Assembly: GCA_947627675.1 (NCBI GenBank)
Contig: CANQWY010000009.1
Coordinates: forward strand, 1 to 37,202
Origin: an uncultured Bacilli bacterium
GTDB taxonomy: Bacteria; Bacillota_I; Bacilli_A; RF39; UBA660
Length of the DNA: 37,202 nt
Direction of reading: 5' to 3'
The notes under the pieces are model-generated. The model did not search any database and was not told where the DNA came from. It saw only the letters and a program-made list of their open reading frames with translations. Shown here in pieces: positions 18,646 through 27,146 of the stretch (within the stretch, counting starts at the first letter, position 1; each line of letters starts with the position of its first letter). A program made the position numbers and the translations under genes.

Positions 18646-19225
18646 TATTATAAATAGCGTTATATCATCAACTTGGCCTATGATATTAGTAAGTGTCGTT
18701 GTAGCATCAAGCCTAAGAATTGCATATCTAATAAGAAATAATCTTCATTTTACTCTTTATAAAGAATTGTTTACTTTAATTGCGATTATTTATGTATTAG
18801 AACTCTTCCAAATAGTTACTAGTGGCGATGTTGTTAGTTGGTCAACTAATAATATAGTTCCTTTTAAAGAAATTTTTAGATATAAAATAGGTAGTAGATT
18901 ATTTCTAAAAAATGTTTTAGGAAATATTTTATTGTTTATGCCCTATGGTTTTTTTGCAGCTTTTTATTTAAAAGAAGATCATCCAAAACTTATTGTATTT
19001 TTAACACTTGTTATATCTCTTACTATAGAATTAGTTCAAATGAGTATAGGAAGAGTTTTTGATGTTGATGATATTATATTAAATACTATTGGAGGTTTCT
19101 TAGGATTTAATTTTTATTTATTCTTTAAAAATATATCAGATATAGTACCATCATTTTTCAAAAATGAAATATTTTTAAATACAATTACTGCTATATTTTT
19201 ACTTGGACTTTTAAGTTTAATATAA
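18635..19225 (+). CDS. VanZ-family membrane protein
   Basis: NNIVPFKEIF...NVLGNILLFMPYGFFAAFYL...ELVQMSIGRVFDVDDIILNTIGGFLGF. Confidence 0.88.
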   Translation: MMSSIINSVISSTWPMILVSVVVASSLRIAYLIRNNLHFTLYKELFTLIAIIYVLELFQIVTSGDVVSWSTNNIVPFKEIFRYKIGSRLFLKNVLGNILLFMPYGFFAAFYLKEDHPKLIVFLTLVISLTIELVQMSIGRVFDVDDIILNTIGGFLGFNFYLFFKNISDIVPSFFKNEIFLNTITAIFLLGLLSLI

Positions 19226-19243
19226 TAAAGAATGGAGAACTAT

Positions 19244-19693
19244 ATGAATAAGGTAGAAATAAATAATTTAACTAATGAAAATATTAAAGAATTGGATAAA
19301 GTAAAAGAAATTTTAATGTATGCTCTTGATAAAGAAAAATTAAAAAATACTTATTTTTCAGTAATAATAGTTGATAATTCTTATATTCATAATTTAAATA
19401 AAACTTATAGAAATATTGATAGAGAAACAGATGTTATAACTTTTGCTCTTAACGATGATAAGTTGGTTATGAATGGTAGTGATGTAAATATTTTAGGAGA
19501 TATTTATATTAGTCTTGATAAAGCTAGAGCACAAGCAGTTTTGTATAATCATTCGTTTTTAAGAGAAATTTGTTTTTTAGCAGTACACGGTTTTTATCAT
19601 TTATTAGGATATGACCATATGAAAAAAGAAGATGAAGAAATTATGTTCCAAAAACAAAGGGAGGTCTTAGAAGAATATGGAATTACTAGGTAA
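19244..19693 (+). CDS. ybeY: Endoribonuclease YbeY
   Basis: NLNKTYRNIDRETDVITFAL...LGDIYIS...HGFYHLLGYDH. Confidence 0.94.
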   Translation: MNKVEINNLTNENIKELDKVKEILMYALDKEKLKNTYFSVIIVDNSYIHNLNKTYRNIDRETDVITFALNDDKLVMNGSDVNILGDIYISLDKARAQAVLYNHSFLREICFLAVHGFYHLLGYDHMKKEDEEIMFQKQREVLEEYGITR

Positions 19694-20084
19694 GAAGTTT
19701 CATAGAAATAAGAAGTTTGGAATTAGAAAAATAAAAAAAAGTATAATGAATTCATTAGAAGGCTTAATAAAAGGTTATAGTGAAGAGCAAAGCTTAACTA
19801 TTCATTTTGTGATGAGTAGTATTGTTGTATTATTAGGAATATTTTTTAAAATAAATAGATATGAATGGGTTTTTACTATTATTTTAATGGGATTAATTTT
19901 ATGTATAGAATTATTAAATACTGCAATAGAAGCAAATGTTGATTTAACAACTGCTAGAATACATCCACTTGCTAAAGAAGCTAAAGATGTTGGAAGCGCA
20001 GCTACATTTATTATGAGTATTTTTGCTCTGATTGGTGAAATTATTATATTTTATCCATATTTTATAGAATTTTTTAATATATAA
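19677..20084 (+). CDS. dgkA: Diacylglycerol/undecaprenol kinase family protein
   Basis: EQSLTIHFVMSSIVVLLG...CIELLNTAIEANVDL...HPLAKEAKDVGSAA. Confidence 0.93.
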   Translation: MELLGKKFHRNKKFGIRKIKKSIMNSLEGLIKGYSEEQSLTIHFVMSSIVVLLGIFFKINRYEWVFTIILMGLILCIELLNTAIEANVDLTTARIHPLAKEAKDVGSAATFIMSIFALIGEIIIFYPYFIEFFNI

Positions 20085-20094
20085 GAGGTGTTTT

Positions 20095-20481
20095 ATGAAA
20101 GAAAAATTAGATTTATTATTAAATAGAAGTCAAAGTTCATATTTCAATTATCCAGTTGCAGCAATATTAGAATGTAAAGATGGTACTTATTTTTATGGAG
20201 TAAATGTAGAAACTGCTTCTCCTGCTGCTGGGATATGTGCGGAAAGAAATGCTATATATAGTGCAATTAGTAATGGGTATTTAAAAAAAGATTTTAAAAG
20301 GATACATTTAAAGGCCAGAAGTGATAAAGAAATTTATCCTTGCTTTATATGTAGACAAGCCTTAGTAGAGTTATGTGATTTGGATATGGAAATAGTTATC
20401 TATTATGAAGATAAGCAAAAAAAAGTTACGGTAAGAGATCTAACACCATACAGCTTTTCAAATACTGATTTAGAAAAATAG
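20095..20481 (+). CDS. cdd: Cytidine deaminase
   Basis: GVNVETASPAAGICAERNAIYSA...PCFICRQALVEL. Confidence 0.92.
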   Translation: MKEKLDLLLNRSQSSYFNYPVAAILECKDGTYFYGVNVETASPAAGICAERNAIYSAISNGYLKKDFKRIHLKARSDKEIYPCFICRQALVELCDLDMEIVIYYEDKQKKVTVRDLTPYSFSNTDLEK

Positions 20482-20494
20482 AGGAGAATTTAAC

Positions 20495-21379
20495 ATGAAA
20501 GTAGGATTTGTAAGTTTAATAGGTAGACCTAATGTTGGAAAATCAACTTTAATGAATTCAATCTTAGGTGTAAAACTTGCTATTACAAGTGATAAGGTTG
20601 GTACAACTAGAAACATTATAAATGGAATATATAATGATCAAGATAGTCAAATTATATTTGTAGATACACCGGGTATCCATAAACCTATAAATAAACTAGA
20701 TAGTATGCTAAATAAAAAAAGTTATACTAATACAGATGGAGTTGATTTAATATTGTTTCTAGTAGATGGATCAACAGGTATAGGTAGGGGTGATAAATTT
20801 ATTCTTGATAAAATAAAAAATGAAGAAATTCCCGTTTTTTTAGTAATAAATAAGATAGATAAAATAAAAAAAGAAAAGTTAATAAAATTAATTGATGACT
20901 TTAAAAATATGTACGACTTTAAAGAAATAATTCCAATATCAGCTTTAGAAAAAAATAATATAGAAGAATTAAAAAAAGTTATAAAAAAATATTTAAGTGA
21001 ACAAGATAAAATTTTTAGTGAAGAAGAGTTAACAAATGTGTCTCAGAAATTTATAGCAAGTGAAACTATTAGAGAAAAATTACTAGAACTTACAAATAAT
21101 GAGATACCTCATACTATAACTTGTTATACGGAAAATTTTAAAGAAAAAAAGAATATTATAAATATAAGTGTTTTAATAGTAGTAGAAAGAGAAAATTTAA
21201 AGAAGATAATTATTGGTAAAAGAGGGTCTTTATTAAAAGAAGTTGGAATAAGAGCAAGAAAAGATTTAGAAAGTTTTTTTGGTAAAAAGGTTTTTTTAGA
21301 GACATATGTTAAAACTATGAAAAATTGGCGTGATGAAGAAAAGTTATTAATTGAATTAGGGCTAAAGGAAGATGAATAA
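20495..21379 (+). CDS. era: GTPase Era
   Basis: MKVGFVSLIGRPNVGKSTLMNSILGVKLAITSDKVGTTRN; KH-domain IIGKRGSLLKEVGIRARKDLE. Confidence 0.96.
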   Translation: MKVGFVSLIGRPNVGKSTLMNSILGVKLAITSDKVGTTRNIINGIYNDQDSQIIFVDTPGIHKPINKLDSMLNKKSYTNTDGVDLILFLVDGSTGIGRGDKFILDKIKNEEIPVFLVINKIDKIKKEKLIKLIDDFKNMYDFKEIIPISALEKNNIEELKKVIKKYLSEQDKIFSEEELTNVSQKFIASETIREKLLELTNNEIPHTITCYTENFKEKKNIINISVLIVVERENLKKIIIGKRGSLLKEVGIRARKDLESFFGKKVFLETYVKTMKNWRDEEKLLIELGLKEDE

Positions 21380-21421
21380 AAAAATATAAAAGTTACCATT
21401 ATATTAATAGAGGTGATTTTT

Positions 21422-21523
21422 ATGAAAGAGCTATCTTGGCGTTTATTTAAGGAAACAGGGAATATAAAGTATTATTTGTTTTATTTAAAACTTAAAGGTG
21501 AAGAGGATGAAGACAAAGATTGA
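21422..21523 (+). CDS. YqzL-like small protein (33 aa)
   Basis: RBS agaggtg; MKELSWRLFKETGNIKYYLFYLKLKGEEDEDKD; between era and recO as in Bacillus; below the ORF-track cut-off. Confidence 0.75.
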   Translation: MKELSWRLFKETGNIKYYLFYLKLKGEEDEDKD

Positions 21524-22256
21524 ATGTGTTGAAGGAATTATATTAAGCGAAGTTAATTACAGTGAATCTAGTAAAATATTGAATATTTTAACAAAAGAAT
21601 ATAATTTGATTGCTGTAATATCCAGAGGATGTAGAAATATTAAAAGTAAATTAAGAGGAGTAAGTCGAAAACTGATTTATGCTAAATTTAATATATATTA
21701 TAAAGAAAATGGTTTGTCTACTTTAATTAGTGTAGATATAATAGACAGCTATAAAAATATATTGTTAAATTTAAGTAAAATAAGCTATGCTACATACATA
21801 TTAGAACTTACTAATCAAGTAATTAAACAGTCTGATAATAATAATATTTTTAATATTTTAAAGAGTAGCCTTCAAAAAATAAATGATGGATTTAATGAAG
21901 AAATTATAACAAGTATTGTAGAAATAAAATATTTAGATTATTTAGGAGTAAAACCTAATATTGATAATTGTAGTATTTGTGGTTCTACCAAAGATATTAT
22001 AACTTTAAATAGTGATGTAGGTGGTTTTCTTTGTAAAGAGTGTTTAACTAATCAATATATTGTTAAAGAAATTACTATTAAGCTAATTAGAATGTTTTAT
22101 TATGTTGATATAGATAAGATTACAAAATTGGCTATAAAAAAAGATAATATGAAGGAATTAAATGAATTTTTACAAGAATATTATGAGAAATATACTGGTA
22201 TTTACCTAAAAAGCAAAAAAATATTAGAAAAAATTGAAAATTTAGTAGAAAGTTAA
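21507..22256 (+). CDS. recO: DNA repair protein RecO
   Basis: MKTKIECVEGIILSEVNYSESSKILNILTKEYNLI; CSICGS...CKECL zinc finger; after era. Confidence 0.9.
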   Translation: MKTKIECVEGIILSEVNYSESSKILNILTKEYNLIAVISRGCRNIKSKLRGVSRKLIYAKFNIYYKENGLSTLISVDIIDSYKNILLNLSKISYATYILELTNQVIKQSDNNNIFNILKSSLQKINDGFNEEIITSIVEIKYLDYLGVKPNIDNCSICGSTKDIITLNSDVGGFLCKECLTNQYIVKEITIKLIRMFYYVDIDKITKLAIKKDNMKELNEFLQEYYEKYTGIYLKSKKILEKIENLVES

Positions 22257-22305
22257 AACTATCTGTGTTAATATTATATATAGATAGAAGATAGGTGATA
22301 CTTTA

Positions 22306-22908
22306 ATGAATGATAAATTTAGTTTTAAAAATTTAAAAGATAGCGATAAGAAACAGATTATGTCTTTAGTATTAGTTATATGTTTAGTTGGTATTGTACT
22401 TCTTGGGACAAGCTATGCTTGGCTTACTGTTACTAAGAGTAGTACTAATAGTATAGGTATAACAGCAGGTACACTGAATTTACAATTTAGTGATACTGAA
22501 AGTAGTACTATAACTTTGACAGATAATGTTCCAATTAGTGATAGTGAAGGTTTAGCCTCAACCCCTTATACTTTTACTATTACTAATAAGGGAAATGTAA
22601 AATCAAATTATACAATTTATCTTGATGATGTTAACTTAGATAGTGGTGAAACTAAATTAGATGATAAATATGTTAAGTATAGTTTAACTAAAAATAGTGG
22701 TACTGCTACTACAGCATTAATAAATTCTTTAACTCCAGTTAGTAATTCTACATCACTACAGTTAACTACTGGTACTCTTGAAACAGAAAATAGTCAAGAT
22801 ACTTATACTTTAAGAGTATGGTTAGACGAAGATAACTTTAATAAAGAAGCTACAAGCAAAACATTTAAAAAGACACTAAGAATAGAAGCAACTCAAGAAT
22901 TTAAATAA
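22306..22908 (+). CDS. Secreted TasA/camelysin-like (SipW-type signal) protein
   Basis: LVLVICLVGIVLLGTSYAWLTVTKSSTNSIGITAGTLNLQFSD; beta-rich TasA-like pattern (FTITNKGN..). Confidence 0.7.
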   Translation: MNDKFSFKNLKDSDKKQIMSLVLVICLVGIVLLGTSYAWLTVTKSSTNSIGITAGTLNLQFSDTESSTITLTDNVPISDSEGLASTPYTFTITNKGNVKSNYTIYLDDVNLDSGETKLDDKYVKYSLTKNSGTATTALINSLTPVSNSTSLQLTTGTLETENSQDTYTLRVWLDEDNFNKEATSKTFKKTLRIEATQEFK

Positions 22909-22920
22909 TAGTTATAATAG

Positions 22921-22948
22921 AAAGTCTGTAAAAACAGATTTTTTTATT
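22921..22948 (+). terminator. Intrinsic terminator
   Basis: agTCTGT-aaaa-ACAGAttttttt. Confidence 0.6.
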
Positions 22949-22961
22949 ATAATTATATTTT

Positions 22962-22978
22962 TTCGACAAAATTCGACA
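22962..22978 (-). promoter_or_regulatory. Tandem Spo0A-box-like sites
   Basis: TTCGACAAAATTCGACA; minus strand TGTCGAATTTTGTCGAA = two exact TGTCGAA copies with 10-bp periodicity. Confidence 0.55.
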
Positions 22979-22995
22979 CTTTTTTCAAAAAAAGT

Positions 22996-23031
22996 TTGCT
23001 AATATGCTAATTATGTGTTATACTATAACAC
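22996..23031 (+). promoter_or_regulatory. Promoter with palindrome overlapping the -10 box
   Basis: TTGCTA-N17-TATACT; perfect inverted repeat GTGTTATA-C-TATAACAC at 23015-23031. Confidence 0.6.
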
Positions 23032-23056
23032 GTCTTGAAAAAAGGGAGGAATTATT

Positions 23057-23686
23057 ATGAATAAAAATAATATTAAAAAAATAGTTTATTTTGATACTAA
23101 CGGAAACTTAATTGGAGTAAAAGCAAATTTAGAAAAGAAGAATATAGATTTATTTGTTTCAATGTTATCAAGAGTTGAAATGCAAAGTAGTTATTCTACT
23201 AGTACAGCTGCTTTCCAAAATAGTGCTATTCCAAATTTAAGAAATTATTTGTATGATGTAACTGATAAAAATGAATATATTGAATTAATGAGTATTCCGA
23301 ATTTTTACGGAAAAGATATAAATTATATCATAAGCATTATTAATGACATAGATAAGTCAAAAGACCAAAATGTATCAAGAAAACAATTAGACAAAATTCA
23401 TTTAGAAATTAGAAAATTTAAAATTATAGCTTCTAGTATTAAAGAATTTATGACTCAAGCATTTAATCTTCAATCTCCAGAGATAATCGCTAGTAGTGAT
23501 GCACTTAATACTCTAGCTCCAATTATGGAGAATGGTGAATTAAAAATTTTTGAGAAATCTTTAAAAAAAGTAGAAAAATATTCAATTATAAATAGCTTAG
23601 TATTAGAAGCAATGAGAAAAGTAGGTGTTTCTTTATTTGAAGATACTCTTACTAAGAATACCGAAAAAAGTTATATAAAAAAATAG
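23057..23686 (+). CDS. Uncharacterised 209-aa protein
   Basis: Good RBS (gggagga), promoter and terminator; no family recognised. Confidence 0.75.
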   Translation: MNKNNIKKIVYFDTNGNLIGVKANLEKKNIDLFVSMLSRVEMQSSYSTSTAAFQNSAIPNLRNYLYDVTDKNEYIELMSIPNFYGKDINYIISIINDIDKSKDQNVSRKQLDKIHLEIRKFKIIASSIKEFMTQAFNLQSPEIIASSDALNTLAPIMENGELKIFEKSLKKVEKYSIINSLVLEAMRKVGVSLFEDTLTKNTEKSYIKK

Positions 23687-23720
23687 AGACTACTGAGAAA
23701 TAGTAGTCTCTTTATTTTTA
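23685..23720 (+). terminator. Intrinsic terminator
   Basis: AGAGACTACT-gagaaat-AGTAGTCTCTttattttt. Confidence 0.8.
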
Positions 23721-23724
23721 GGGG

Positions 23725-23753
23725 TTGTAAAATAAATGTATTTGCGATAAAAT
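23725..23753 (+). promoter_or_regulatory. Promoter of tRNA-Gln
   Basis: TTGTAA-N17-TAAAAT. Confidence 0.55.
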
Positions 23754-23766
23754 TAATTTGTTAGTT

Positions 23767-23841
23767 TGCTCCATAGCCAAGTGGTAAGGCAGTGCGCTCT
23801 GACCGCATTATGCGCTAGTTCGAATCTAGCTGGAGCAGCCA
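23767..23841 (+). tRNA. tRNA-Gln(CUG)
   Basis: Acceptor TGCTCCA/TGGAGCA-G-CCA; anticodon arm GTGCG-CTCTGAC-CGCAT; T arm GCTAG-TTCGAAT-CTAGC; encoded CCA. Confidence 0.9.
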
Positions 23842-23906
23842 ATTAGCAATTACTATTTATAGTTTACATAAGAAATGTGCTTGGACACATTTTAATTTTG
23901 GTAAAA

Positions 23907-24077
23907 TTAGAAATTTCCATTATTTCTATTTCCGCCACCCCAAAATAAGAAGAAGAGTATAAATATTATTATAATAATCCAAAGCCAGCTAGTTCCTGTA
24001 TTATCACTATTATTTCCATTTCCATATCCATATCCATATCCTGGACAGCAAAAAGCTGGATATCCATACACATACAT
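23907..24077 (-). CDS. Small Gly/Tyr-rich single-TM protein (56 aa), YjcZ-like
   Basis: Minus strand with AAGGAG RBS: MYVYGYPAFCCPGYGYGYGNGNNSDNTGTSWLWIIIIIFILFFLFWGGGNRNNGNF; absent from the ORF track. Confidence 0.65.
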   Translation of the reverse strand: MYVYGYPAFCCPGYGYGYGNGNNSDNTGTSWLWIIIIIFILFFLFWGGGNRNNGNF

Positions 24078-24315
24078 AAGAATATAACTCCTTTCAATAT
24101 ATTATATTAGAGAGATTATAAATTAATTATAATAGATACCTATTATAAAAATTGGAAAATGCTGTATAAAATATTAAAGATAATACTATATTTTAATAAT
24201 CATAATAATTGGTCTTTATTGACTTTTAAAATTATAAATGATAAATTATATAATGTTAAATAGATACTTAATAAGTAATCTAAATTAGTAATTTATTTAT
24301 AAAATGGAGGTTTAT

Positions 24316-25953
24316 ATGAGTTTAGAAGAAAGAAATTATCTAGCTGAATTAATATTGCCAAATATAAAAGAAACTCCAGATGATATAGAAAAAAGATATC
24401 CTGAAAGAACTTTAAAAGAAGGAGCAAAAGTAACACGTTTTGGACCAAGCCCAACAGGTTTTATGCATATAGGTAATTTAGAAAGTGCCTTTTTAGATTA
24501 TATTTTTGCCATTCAAAGTAATGGTGTTTTCTATGTAAGATTAGAAGATACAGATCAAGAACGTCTTGTTGAAAATGCTAGTGAATTGATAAAAGAAACT
24601 TTAACTGATTATAAGATTATGCCATCTGAGGGGGCGTTTTCATCAGGAAAATATGGGCCATATGTTCAAAGCCTACGTAAAGAAATTTATCAAGTATATA
24701 TTAAAGATTTAATAAAAAAAGGATTAGCTTATCCTTGTTTTATGAGTAAAGAAGAACTACAGGAAATAAGAGAAGGCCAAGAGTTACGAAAAGAAGCTAT
24801 AGGTGTTTATGGTTATTATGCAACAGATCGCGATCTTTCACTAGAAGAAGTAAAAAAACATCTTGAAAATGGTGATAGCTATGTAATTAGAATAAAATCT
24901 CCAGGTGATATGTCTAAGCAAATTGTATTACACGATTTAATAAAGGGAGATATTACTCTTCCAGAAAATATTATTGACGAAGTAATTATGAAAAAAGATG
25001 GTCTTCCTACTTATCATTTTGCCCATGTAATAGATGATCACTTAATGCATACGACAACTGTTATTAGAGGGGATGAGTGGGTACCAAGTTATCCGAAACA
25101 TTTACAATTAGCTCAGATTCTAGGATTTAAAATGCCAAAATATGCTCATTATGCTCCACTTACTAAAAAAGAAAATGGCAATATAAGAAAATTAAGTAAA
25201 AGAAAAGATCCTGAATTTTCGGTTAGTTTTTATAAAGAAGAGGGAATACCACCTGAAGCTGTAAAACTTTTCTTAGCAACAATAATTAATACGAATTTTG
25301 AAGAATGGTATTTACAAAATAGTGATAAATCATATTTAGATTTTAAATTTTCATTTAAGAAGATGCCGACTGGTGGTACACTTTTTGACACTGATAAATT
25401 GAATAATATATGTAGAACTTATTTTTCTAGGCTTAGTGCATTAGAAATATATAATCAAAGTTTAGAATATTATAAAAATCATGATAATGTTTTTTATGAG
25501 CTAATGCTTTCAAATAAAAATATTTTGGTTTCATTTTTAGATATTGAAAGAAATGGGAAAAGACCTAGAAAAGATATTGCAACTTATAAAGATATAAAGA
25601 AAGAATCAAGTTATATGTTTTCTGAATTGTTCTATAATAAAAATACCTATGATTGTGTAGAAAAGAATATTAATTGTACTATTTTATTAAATTATTTAGA
25701 AATATATAACGAGAATGATACTCAAGATGAATGGTATTTGAAAATGCAAAAATTTGCTGAAAAAAATAATTACGCTTCTACTGTCAAAGAATATAAAGAA
25801 AATCAAACTAAATATGAAGGTCATATAGGTACTATTTGTGAAAATTTAAGACATGTTATAACAGGAAGATTACAGACTCCTAATCTTTATGATATTTTAA
25901 AAATACTTGGAAAAGAAGAACTTAAAAAGAGAATAGAATTTTATCAAAAATAG
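24316..25953 (+). CDS. gltX: Glutamyl-tRNA synthetase
   Basis: VTRFGPSPTGFMHIGNLESAFLDYIFA...RLEDTDQERLVENA...RGDEWVPSYPKHLQL...KLSKRKDPEFS; RBS tggaggt favours start at 24316. Confidence 0.93.
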   Translation: MSLEERNYLAELILPNIKETPDDIEKRYPERTLKEGAKVTRFGPSPTGFMHIGNLESAFLDYIFAIQSNGVFYVRLEDTDQERLVENASELIKETLTDYKIMPSEGAFSSGKYGPYVQSLRKEIYQVYIKDLIKKGLAYPCFMSKEELQEIREGQELRKEAIGVYGYYATDRDLSLEEVKKHLENGDSYVIRIKSPGDMSKQIVLHDLIKGDITLPENIIDEVIMKKDGLPTYHFAHVIDDHLMHTTTVIRGDEWVPSYPKHLQLAQILGFKMPKYAHYAPLTKKENGNIRKLSKRKDPEFSVSFYKEEGIPPEAVKLFLATIINTNFEEWYLQNSDKSYLDFKFSFKKMPTGGTLFDTDKLNNICRTYFSRLSALEIYNQSLEYYKNHDNVFYELMLSNKNILVSFLDIERNGKRPRKDIATYKDIKKESSYMFSELFYNKNTYDCVEKNINCTILLNYLEIYNENDTQDEWYLKMQKFAEKNNYASTVKEYKENQTKYEGHIGTICENLRHVITGRLQTPNLYDILKILGKEELKKRIEFYQK

Positions 25954-25985
25954 ATTCTATCTCAGATTTTAGAATTATTATTAAT

Positions 25986-26876
25986 ATGTTTTTAAATGTA
26001 AGTGGTAGAACTGATATAGTAGCTTTTTATTCTGAATGGTTTATAAATAGATATAGAAAAGGCTTTGTAGATGTTAGAAATCCCTTTTATGAAAACCAAG
26101 TAAGTAGAATATACTTTAAGTCAGTTGATGCAATAATTTTTTGTACTAAAAATCCTATTCCAATGATAAAATATTTATCTGAAATAAAGAAACCTATTAT
26201 TTTTCAAGTAACAATTACACCATATAAAAAAGATATTGAGCCTAATGTCATTTCTAAAAAAGAGATAATAGAATCTGTAAAAAAAATATCTAATAATATT
26301 GGAATGGACAATATTTATATTAGATATGATCCTATTTTTTTAAGTCCTAAATATAATATAAATTATCATATAAAAGCTTTTAATAGACTTTGTTCTTTAT
26401 TATCTGGTTATGTTAAGAAAATAATAGTATCTTTTATTGACGATTATAAAAATGTTCAAGTAAATAGTAAAATATTAAATATAAAGAGTTTTACAGAAGA
26501 TGATTATATAAAAATAGGCCAAAACTTTTCTAAGATTGCTAAAAAGTATAATATGACTGTTCAGACTTGTTCTGAAGAAATAAGATTACTAGAATATGGC
26601 TTTATTAAGGATGATTGCTTGTCAAGAAATCTTGCTTTTAAGTTATCCGGCAAAACAAAATTTAAAACATGGCGTGGAAGAAATAATAAGAACTGTAATT
26701 GTGTTGAAATGGTTGATATAGGTGTCTATAATACATGTAAACATTATTGTAAATATTGCTATGCTAATTTCAATGAAAAAGAGGTTGACAATAATTATAA
26801 AAGACATAATAAGGAATCATCATTATTAATAGGTAATTTAAAAGAAAATGACATTATAAAAGAAAGAAAAGAATAA
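25986..26876 (+). CDS. DUF1848 family protein
   Basis: NVSGRTDIVAFYSEWFINRYRKGFVDVRNPFY; C-terminal VYNTCKHYCKYCYANFNE Cys cluster. Confidence 0.85.
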   Translation: MFLNVSGRTDIVAFYSEWFINRYRKGFVDVRNPFYENQVSRIYFKSVDAIIFCTKNPIPMIKYLSEIKKPIIFQVTITPYKKDIEPNVISKKEIIESVKKISNNIGMDNIYIRYDPIFLSPKYNINYHIKAFNRLCSLLSGYVKKIIVSFIDDYKNVQVNSKILNIKSFTEDDYIKIGQNFSKIAKKYNMTVQTCSEEIRLLEYGFIKDDCLSRNLAFKLSGKTKFKTWRGRNNKNCNCVEMVDIGVYNTCKHYCKYCYANFNEKEVDNNYKRHNKESSLLIGNLKENDIIKERKE

Positions 26877-26910
26877 AATAAAAGAAGCATATAAATTATT
26901 GCAAAATTTA

Positions 26911-26939
26911 TTGTCAAAAAAATATATCTATGTTACAAT
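26911..26939 (+). promoter_or_regulatory. Promoter of tRNA-Glu
   Basis: TTGTCA-N17-TACAAT. Confidence 0.65.
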
Positions 26940-26968
26940 TTAAATGTCTTTAAATGAAGGCATTACTT

Positions 26969-27045
26969 GGTCTGTTGGTGAAGTGGCTTAACACATTGCC
27001 CTCTCAAGGCAACATTCACGGATTCGAATTCCGTACAGACTACCA
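26969..27045 (+). tRNA. tRNA-Glu(CUC)
   Basis: Acceptor GGTCTGT/ACAGACT-A-CCA; anticodon arm TTGCC-CTCTCAA-GGCAA; T arm ACGGA-TTCGAAT-TCCGT; encoded CCA. Confidence 0.9.
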
Positions 27046-27055
27046 ATAGTAAATT

Positions 27056-27080
27056 AAGCAACTTGATGTTGCTTTTTTAT
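27056..27080 (+). terminator. Intrinsic terminator after tRNA-Glu
   Basis: AGCAAC-ttgat-GTTGCT-ttttt. Confidence 0.75.
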
Positions 27081-27093
27081 ATAAAGTATTTAC

Positions 27094-27122
27094 TTGCGTT
27101 TTTACTAATATTATGTTATAAT
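27094..27122 (+). promoter_or_regulatory. Promoter
   Basis: TTGCGT-N17-TATAAT upstream of ATG 27147. Confidence 0.6.
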
Positions 27123-27146
27123 ATGCTCATCGATAGGGGGAATATT

